Assembly: GCF_945859685.1 (NCBI RefSeq) | Contig: NC_079147.1 | Coordinates: forward strand, 145,414,645 to 145,478,644 | DNA length: 64,000 nucleotides | DNA from: Eupeodes corollae | Lineage: Eukaryota; Arthropoda; Insecta; Diptera; Syrphidae | Reading direction: 5' to 3' | In this document: positions 61,641-64,000 of the stretch, piece after piece | Numbering within the stretch: position 1 is the first letter of the stretch | Layout: each line of letters opens with the position of its first letter | The notes under the pieces: generated by a model | Seen by the model: only the letters and a program-made list of their open reading frames with translations | What the model was told of the DNA's origin: nothing | The model's database searches: none | Program-made: the position numbers and the translations under genes

Positions 61641-62574
61641 ATGAGGAGGCGGCAAATGATCGATATTACGAACACTTTTTTCAAGTCCATTAGGTTTTCT
61701 ATATAACGAACAAAATAAGGAATTTCAGATAGTAAAAAAAAAAATTACTGTAAATTTTTTAATGTCTCTAACATGTATGTTTATGATAATATTGAAAGGT
61801 ACATACACAATTTCCCATTACACAAGTTTTTTTTTCGATTGCTTAGTAATGTCGGAATTTTAGCCCCATTTTTGTTGTTTTACGTTTTTTGGCGTCTGGA
61901 ATATTTAACATCGTTTCTCAGTTTCATGTCTGATGCTGAATAAGAAAGTTAAGCATGATGTCGTCGCGCAAACGTCTTACAATGGGCGCAAAAATTAAAA
62001 AAGAGTTTCGCTCTCGGCCATTTCGAAGAAGTTTGGAATTTCAAAGTCTAACATATACACTATCAAGAAAAATGAGAGCAAGTCGACGATCATTAAAGAA
62101 GGATGAATATTGAAAAATGGAAACCGCATTGTACAAATGGTTTATTGCGCAACGTAAAAGTCATGTTCCTATTAATGGTAACATTTTAAAGGCCAAGGCA
62201 AGTAGTTTCAAAAAAAAAAAAGATATCACCACGGTGGTTGACCAACAAAATTTAAAAAGCGCTTTGGAATTCGACTTCTTAAAGAGTCTGGTGAAAAGCT
62301 TTCATCGAGGGCAGACCTTGTCAAACCATTTAAGAAGAAATTAGCTTAACTAATACAGTATATTCCCTAAATTGTTCGTTATATTTTAATGAAGTTATAT
62401 ATGTTATATATATATATTAAGTGAAGTTTAAATTATTTTTCTATGACGTTTGAAATAAATTAATTAAAAATACAAATGTACTTTCTATTTACCTAAAGAT
62501 TTGTATGAAAAAAATGTTTTCTATATAGCGAATTGACACTGGACATTATATCGTTCGTTGTACTGGACCACCAC
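61640..62574 (+). mobile_element. pogo/Tigger-like fragment
   Basis: The right end (complement CAGTGGTGGTCCAGTACAAC, ending at 62574 beside TA) is of the pogo/Tigger type. An internal motif TTTTCTATATAACGAAC near 61692 occurs inverted near 62517 (TTTTCTATATAGCGAATT-like). The left terminus was not found. Confidence 0.6.
61958..62344 (+). pseudogene. pogo/Tigger transposase N-terminal fragment
   Basis: It reads MSSRKRLTMGAKIKKEFRSR, a decayed helix-turn-helix, then a KNESKSTI block and, in another frame, KMETALYKWFIAQRKSHVPI, NGNILKAKA, and a tail. This is the CENP-B-like DNA-binding region of pogo-type transposases; the DDE core is missing. Confidence 0.75.
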
Positions 62575-62749
62575 TGTAATAACAAAAAAGTTATGAGTGT
62601 TCTGAGTACATTTGGACCCCATAACGTAAAGGAGGGTTAAATAAAATTTCAATTGAGGAACAAAAAAAAACTTTTGTCAAAAAAATACGTGCGTTTTGTT
62701 CGCATTTCATATATAGTAAAGTGAGAAATTCCCAACAAAACGATCCGCA

Positions 62750-63735
62750 GTGGCCAGATTTTTGTATTTAAAAATTGGCACAACTGAAAGAAGATCTGTC
62801 AAAATAATAATAAAAAACTTCAAAAAGGGGGTTTGTTCGTAGACTACTACATTAACATGTGGTGTTGAAGCGAGCTTGAAGCTCGCCTCAATTCTTTATA
62901 TACCTGAATCGATTTGAGATTTATCTATTGTCTTTTCTTGCAAAATAAACCCAGTTAGTCCATTGTCACTAACAAAAGTAAATAATATCAACAGTAATAG
63001 ATTCGTTTTTTCCGCAATGGAAAGCACACATGATTCCAAATGCAGAACTACTCAACAAACACAGCCATCGAGATACAAATGCAATATCAATCGTACCAAC
63101 ATTTGAGAACGAAATCACATAAGATCCATTCGAGGCTCATATAAATGTCAAAAACCTATCCATAGTGAGATTCTACTCTAACTTTTATCGGTGTTATTCA
63201 AACTATGGATATTATTTTTGTTATTCGTGTAAAATCTTACTTTACTATGGATAGATTTCCCAACAAAACACAAGTAATAACTTAAAGAAAAATCTTTGAA
63301 ATCCCCTTTTTGGAAATAGCGAAAGCGATGAAATAAAGTTCTGCGGACTTAGACCAACAACACAACCCAAAATATATATAGTGTAGTTGGCCCAATTGTA
63401 AAGTAAACTCAAGAATGGATCAGCAAACTTATAATGGAAGATCATTAGTAATTCCGATGTTAATTAATTTTATACAAACTTCTCGAGTAGTTAAATTGTG
63501 TTTGGAAAATAATTATGTTAACGTTTTGAAAATACCAGCTAAGTCTCCCGATCTTAATCCAATTGAAAATCCGTTATCTTATTGAGTCAATTGGAATGCG
63601 AAAATTCCAATAGCTTAGATGAGCTGTGGAAATACATAAAAAAGGCTTGGTATGATTATGCCCACAGAACGATGCAGAAAATTAGTGGAGTTTTTCAAGG
63701 AGATGTGAAGCTGTGATAAATAAAAAGTACAACCA
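62750..63735 (+). pseudogene. Tc1-like transposase fragment
   Basis: A helix-turn-helix-like scrap (TTERRSVKIIIKNFKKG) near 62780. The C-terminal catalytic part is near 63490-63720: NNYVNVLKIPAKSPDLNPIE, then ELWKYIKKAWYDY-like and TERCRKLVEFFKEM text across frames. SPDLNPIEN holds the third catalytic Glu. The centre is missing or unrecognisable, and terminal repeats were not found. Confidence 0.7.
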
Positions 63736-64000
63736 TATGTTACTTTAAAAGTGATAATAATAGATAATGATAGAAGGTAAATCTGCTTTAAAAGATCATG
63801 TGCCATTTATGTTTACCGTCTAGAATAAAAAAAAAACAAAAGCTTAGGGTTGTAAGTCTACTTTTTCCATAAACAACTGAAAATAATAAAAAACTTTTGG
63901 GTTGCAACAGATTAAGAAATATTTAAATTTCATTTAAGCCATAAATTACAAATATCATTTGAATAAAACGCAAGTGTTAAGTGTTTCTTACACTTGAATT
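63736..64000. other. AT-rich end of window, nothing recognised
   Basis: No feature recognised. Confidence 0.5.

Larger units (their letters stand above)
59867..62636. mobile_element. piggyBac-ended element holding a mariner and a pogo fragment
   Basis: TTAA flanks both sides (59863-59866 and 62637-62640). The ends CCCTCCTTAACAATCG and the complement of the right end CCCTCCTTTACGTTATG are inverted repeats with GTCCA and TTGTAC or TGTAC further in. piggyBac ends typically start CCC. No piggyBac transposase is present, so it is non-autonomous. Net of the mariner it is under 1.9 kb. Confidence 0.7.

Overview
The window reads as insect nuclear DNA, most likely from a true fly (Diptera). It is AT-rich, its one recognisable host gene is split by GT-AG introns, and it is packed with eukaryotic transposable elements: Tc1/mariner, piggyBac, PIF/Harbinger and pogo DNA transposons, a copia-type LTR element, several non-LTR (LINE) families and tRNA-derived SINEs. 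There is no sign of bacterial operons. No rRNA gene, intact tRNA gene or CRISPR array was found.

Host gene. The minus strand carries an FCHO-type (F-BAR and mu-homology domain) endocytic adaptor. Eight exons lie between 17961 and 20068 and encode the conserved linker and the complete C-terminal mu-homology domain. Two further exons, at 34984-35083 and 59258-59371, fit by splice sites and codon phase. The ten exons join into 626 codons plus a stop with no phase break. The F-BAR exons are not visible and probably lie beyond 64000. Almost everything between about 20 and 59 kb is therefore intron filled with mobile elements.

Layout. 2.2-5.7 kb: a Tc1-like element with IR/DR ends, carrying a second insertion with an unclassified repeated protein family and a 175-bp tandem repeat. 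6.0-8.1 kb: PIF/Harbinger-like elements. 8.3-10.0 kb: a decayed mariner split by two sibling MITEs. 10.0-17.1 kb: a second Tc1 IR/DR element, split by a MITE with TAA duplications, a recent copia element and a Harbinger fragment. 17.9-20.1 kb: 3' part of FCHO. 20.4-27.9 kb: LINE fragments in both orientations. 28.1-29.5 kb: a Tc1 relic with a template-switch scar. 29.9-33.4 kb: an unclassified zinc-finger repeat family. 33.4-34.9 kb: a LINE fragment split by a Harbinger deletion derivative. 35.7-44.2 kb: a third Tc1 element that became an insertion hotspot (MITE, mariner, hairpin, LINE, and Harbinger containing an apparently intact piggyBac). 45.4-51.0 kb: two more copies of the unclassified family with a nearly intact DD41D mariner between them and a tandem-repeat element inside the second. 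51.6-57.8 kb: LINEs and an interrupted SINE. 59.9-62.6 kb: a piggyBac-ended element holding a deleted mariner and a pogo fragment. 62.7-63.8 kb: a Tc1 fragment.

The genes do not form a pathway. One housekeeping endocytosis gene is expanded by layered transposon insertion. The only transposase that looks intact end to end is the piggyBac one (41475-43256). The DD41D mariner is one frameshift from open, and the copia polyprotein has one stop and one frameshift although its LTRs are almost identical. All calls were made by eye; no database search was run.
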